Source of the DNA: Oscillospiraceae bacterium
GTDB taxonomy: Bacteria > Bacillota > Clostridia > Oscillospirales > Oscillospiraceae
Reading direction: 5' to 3'
DNA length: 7,461 nucleotides
Assembly: GCA_017538775.1 (NCBI GenBank)
Contig: JAFYIF010000257.1
Coordinates: forward strand, 1 to 7,461
Shown: piece after piece, positions 4,663 through 7,461 of the stretch
Layout: the number at the start of each line of letters is the position of its first letter
Position numbering within the stretch: position 1 is the first letter of the stretch
Notes under the pieces: generated by a model
The model's database searches: none
What the model was told of the DNA's origin: nothing
The model's input: only the letters and a program-made list of their open reading frames with translations
Program-made: the position numbers and the translations under genes

Positions 4663-7461
4663 GTGCAGAATTGGAAACGAGCGCTCAGCGCGGCATTGGC
4701 TGCGCTCCTGCTGTTCCTGTCCGCGCCCGTGGTCTCTTTTTCGGCCAGCGAGGACGCCGACCCGGAGACCCCGCTGCTGCTGATGTGTGAAACCGACGCG
4801 CTGCGGGCGGAAGTCCTGCTCAGTCCGGACAGCCGCTTTGCCGTCGGGGAGACGCTGCTGTCTCCCGATCAGGTGGAACTGACGGCGGGAGGCGGGGAGA
4901 TCCCCGCCGACCCGGAACTGGAGCGCGACGGACTGCTCTGCGCCGTGGCGCTGGAGTTCCGGGACCCGGACGGCGGCCAGGCCATTCCCGTGGCCGGGTC
5001 CGCCGAACTGTGCCTCACCCTGCGCCAGGCGGACGAGAGCGCCGCACTGCTGGACGCGGCGCTGTACCGCTGCGAGCCGGAGGGAGCCTGGTGCCCGGTG
5101 GAGGACTACGCCCTGGACGAGACGGCCCACAGCTTCCGCTGCGCCGCGGAGCTGCCCGGGACCTACGCCGTCTGCTACCTGCTGGGCTGCGAGACCGAGG
5201 CCCCGGTCTTCGACCTGCCGGAGGAGGAAGAGGAACTGCCCGCGCCGGAGCCCACCGCCCCCCGCCAGCCGGAGGAGGAAGTCCCGGTGTTCGTGGTCAT
5301 CCACGGCGCGAGGATGCTGCTGTCGGAGCTGCTCTCGCAGTTGCGCCGCAGCGAGGACGCCGGGGACGTGGAGGCCATCGTCTGCACCGACGGGAGCATC
5401 CTCCGCTTCACCCGGGACGCGGACGGCGGGGACTGGCTGCTGGAGAGCGGCGACACCCCCTTCTCCGACCCGGAGAGCCTGGCGTTGCTGTTCGCCGACG
5501 GCAGCCGGATGGACATCGGCCTGCTCAGCAGCGGAAGAAGCGTGGGCGCATCCGCTAATCTGGGCGAATTTCTGGTGAACTGGAAGCTGGCCGTGGGCGA
5601 CACGGTCTATTCCGACGACACCGTGGATGAGAATACGGTCATCGAGTACAAGCCGGGGATGCAGTATTCCCTGGAACTCTACTTCGCCGAAAGCCCGGAG
5701 CTGCAATTCGATACGCCGGATGAAGGCGAACCGCCCCGGATGTATTTCCGGCTCCCGGACGCCTTTGTGGTGCCCGACGGTTATCGGATGACCCTGAACG
5801 TGGACCTGGGGCGCAAGGGCGTCCTGGCGGACAACATCGTCTCGGTGGAGACCGGCGACGACGGACACAAATACCTGATGCTGGACTGGAACTGGGAGGA
5901 CAAGACCCACTGGGATGCGTTCCGCAATTCCTCCCAGGCCACGCTGAAACTCATCGTCAACGGCGTCTTTGCCGAAACGGACCCCCAGGTGCTGTCCATC
6001 AACAACAAAGATGTCACGATCCGCAAGGAGGATCTGCACAACGCCATTGTCAACAAGTCGGGCAACTACGACCCCAGCACCCAGATCATTGACTACACCG
6101 TCACCGTCAGCTCCCAGGGCAGCACCAGCGACATCACCCTCACCGACACCCTGGGCAGCGCCCTGATCTACCGGACGGAGGACCCGGAGGACGAGCAGCA
6201 CTACGGCGGCGGCATCGTCTATGACGCGGAGGCGTCCACCTGGACTGCGGAGGGCAGGCCCGAGGAGCCGAGCATCACAAAAAAGACCGGCAACACCTTC
6301 CGGGTCATCATCCCCGCCATGGCGGACGGAGACTGCCTGGTGTTCCACTACTCCGCAAAAGTGGACGTGGACCGGATCGCCGTCAGCGGCAGCCCCAGCT
6401 TCGACGAGACGGGCAACACCGCCCGGATCTTCGGCGACAGCAACCCCGTGGACAACGCGGCCATGTATCACGAGACCAACATCGTGTTTGCCGACCTGGA
6501 GAAGAACTGCGTCGGCAAGCGCTTCTACAGCCAGGGCGGAATGCCCCATTATACCGTGAGCTGGCTGATCGAGACCAACAAGCAGGTCAACTATCCCCTG
6601 GCCGACACCACGGTCACCGACACCATTTCCCCGGCGGTGCAGAACATCTCCAAGTATTCCGGAGACGGCCTCACAGTGAGATGTTATACCGGCGGGACGC
6701 TGGCGGAGACCCGGCAGCTGAGCTGGGAGGAGCTGGGCATCGATCCGGAGACGGACAAGAGCTGGACCTACCACATCCCCGACACCGACCCGATCTATCG
6801 CTATGAGCTGAGCTATGACACCGACGTGAACATGGACGGCCAGGAGGAGACCGTCGTGGTGGAGAACAGCGCCACGGGCAAGGGCGGCATCGACAGCGAC
6901 CGGGCCGTGCTGCCCCCGCCGGGCGCGCCGGGCTTTGACATCAAAAAGCAGGCCACCGACGTGAGCTCCACCGGCGTCACCTGGGAGATCACCCTGACCG
7001 TGGCGGGCACGGCGCTGGACTTCCCGCGGATCGTGCTGACGGAACACAGCGGCGCGCTGAACAACAATACCACCTATCCCTGGGGGAACAATACCGACTA
7101 TCTCCCCTCCAAGTGGATGCAGAAGCCCAGTGCGGCGAGCGGGATCCGGTACAAGGAGAAGCTGCGGAAAGTAGAGGTCATCGGACTCGAGGAAGAAGAG
7201 ACCTTTTTGGTGCATTACGGCACATACAACACGAATGCTCCGAATTCTGACCAATGGAACGGTTCGCTGAATCTGTTCCCCGGCGCCGGCGGTACGGAGA
7301 TCCTGGTTTCCGGGGACAGCAAGGTCCTGAAGGCAGACTTCGCGGGGATCGCAAAGACGGCCAACGGCTATCCCGACCACTTCGAGCTGGAGTTTTATAA
7401 GGACCAGGCTCGGACTGCGGGGGGACTCATCAAGCCGGAGGGCGACACGCCGACCCGAACC
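4663..7461 (+). CDS. Large secreted multidomain adhesin, probable pilus tip protein, 3'-truncated by the window edge
   Basis: 933 codons are open to the right edge with no stop. Residues 1-28 are a signal peptide (MQNWKRALSAALAALLLFLS...FSA). Residues 29-182 form a cysteine-rich domain with eight cysteines (42, 93, 117, 137, 144, 160, 171, 176). A Glu/Pro linker (183-208) follows. Residues 216-290 contain MLLSELLSQLRRSEDAGDVE, a DW and an ESLALLFADGS segment; I recall this layout from other large clostridial surface proteins but cannot name a family. Residues 307-450 are beta-rich (VGDTVYSDDTV, YSLELYFAE, MYFRLPDAF) and resemble an Ig-type adhesin head. Residues about 467-590, 607-745 and 757 onward look like repeated Ig-like domains of the DUF11/Cna type, with IDYTVTVSS...LTDTLG, HYTVSWLIE...VTDTIS and VTWEITLTV...IVLTEHSG. 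A wall-sorting signal is expected beyond the window. As the last visible gene of the operon, 31 bp after the basal pilin, it is the best candidate for the Cpa-like tip adhesin. The ligand is unknown. It could instead be an independent surface adhesin. Confidence 0.87.
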   Translation, partial: MQNWKRALSAALAALLLFLSAPVVSFSASEDADPETPLLLMCETDALRAEVLLSPDSRFAVGETLLSPDQVELTAGGGEIPADPELERDGLLCAVALEFRDPDGGQAIPVAGSAELCLTLRQADESAALLDAALYRCEPEGAWCPVEDYALDETAHSFRCAAELPGTYAVCYLLGCETEAPVFDLPEEEEELPAPEPTAPRQPEEEVPVFVVIHGARMLLSELLSQLRRSEDAGDVEAIVCTDGSILRFTRDADGGDWLLESGDTPFSDPESLALLFADGSRMDIGLLSSGRSVGASANLGEFLVNWKLAVGDTVYSDDTVDENTVIEYKPGMQYSLELYFAESPELQFDTPDEGEPPRMYFRLPDAFVVPDGYRMTLNVDLGRKGVLADNIVSVETGDDGHKYLMLDWNWEDKTHWDAFRNSSQATLKLIVNGVFAETDPQVLSINNKDVTIRKEDLHNAIVNKSGNYDPSTQIIDYTVTVSSQGSTSDITLTDTLGSALIYRTEDPEDEQHYGGGIVYDAEASTWTAEGRPEEPSITKKTGNTFRVIIPAMADGDCLVFHYSAKVDVDRIAVSGSPSFDETGNTARIFGDSNPVDNAAMYHETNIVFADLEKNCVGKRFYSQGGMPHYTVSWLIETNKQVNYPLADTTVTDTISPAVQNISKYSGDGLTVRCYTGGTLAETRQLSWEELGIDPETDKSWTYHIPDTDPIYRYELSYDTDVNMDGQEETVVVENSATGKGGIDSDRAVLPPPGAPGFDIKKQATDVSSTGVTWEITLTVAGTALDFPRIVLTEHSGALNNNTTYPWGNNTDYLPSKWMQKPSAASGIRYKEKLRKVEVIGLEEEETFLVHYGTYNTNAPNSDQWNGSLNLFPGAGGTEILVSGDSKVLKADFAGIAKTANGYPDHFELEFYKDQARTAGGLIKPEGDTPTRT

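Noticed and set aside
4655..4783. Short out-of-frame reading frame from ATG 4655
   Set aside because: 42 codons, Arg/Cys-rich, overlapping the signal peptide of the adhesin, which is well explained by GTG 4663.
4393..7380. A 995-codon open frame on the minus strand, and another of 737 codons at 2376-4589
   Set aside because: They lie opposite the adhesin, basal pilin and sortase genes, whose + strand products have signal peptides, catalytic motifs and sorting signals. Long antisense frames are expected opposite genes with G/C-rich third positions, and their translations are Gly/Arg/Val-rich with no recognisable domain.

Overview
The window is GC-rich coding DNA, read almost entirely on the + strand, from a Gram-positive bacterium. 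It carries cell-wall sorting signals, class B sortases and a SipA/LepB-like protein. Codon use that strongly favours G/C in the third position, plus a 'TCATTGCGA...GGCAATC' interspersed palindrome, suggests a gut-type clostridium (Oscillospirales such as Flavonifractor or its relatives). That taxon is an inference from style, not a database match.

Layout: (1) 2-553 is the 3' part of a class B sortase cut by the left edge. (2) 554-673 is an AT-rich gap with a good promoter candidate. (3) 674-1267 encodes a signal-peptidase-I-like membrane protein in which both catalytic residues are replaced. (4) 1268-1656 is a gene-free, repeat-rich stretch. It holds a 175-bp palindromic MITE-like element, short direct repeats, and a second copy of the last 39 bp of the preceding gene. 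(5) 1657-2835 encodes the two-domain major pilin with a C-terminal IPTG sorting motif. (6) 2910-3650 encodes a complete class B sortase, the likely pilin polymerase. (7) 3675-4631 encodes a small cell-wall-anchored protein with one Ig-like domain, a long Pro/Thr/Glu stalk and a QPRTG signal, the likely basal pilin. (8) 4663 to the right edge encodes a large secreted multidomain adhesin, the likely tip protein, whose C-terminus lies outside the window.

Together these form a sortase-B pilus operon. Its inner gene order (SipA-like protein, major pilin, class B sortase, proline-tailed basal pilin) matches my memory of the FCT-3 type pilus island of Streptococcus pyogenes (cpa, sipA2, tee3/fctA, srtC2, fctB). 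The difference is that the putative tip adhesin is at the 3' end. In the proposed pathway the subunits are exported by Sec, the inactive signal-peptidase homologue helps assembly, the class B sortase links pilins through the IPTG threonine, and the basal subunit is attached to peptidoglycan by a housekeeping sortase through QPRTG.

The most interesting points are the doubly inactivated signal peptidase, the duplicated gene tail bracketing a palindromic element just upstream of the pilin, the compositional mosaic inside the pilin, and a basal pilin that has lost the usual isopeptide lysine, gained a cysteine pair and keeps a single lysine in its whole exported segment.
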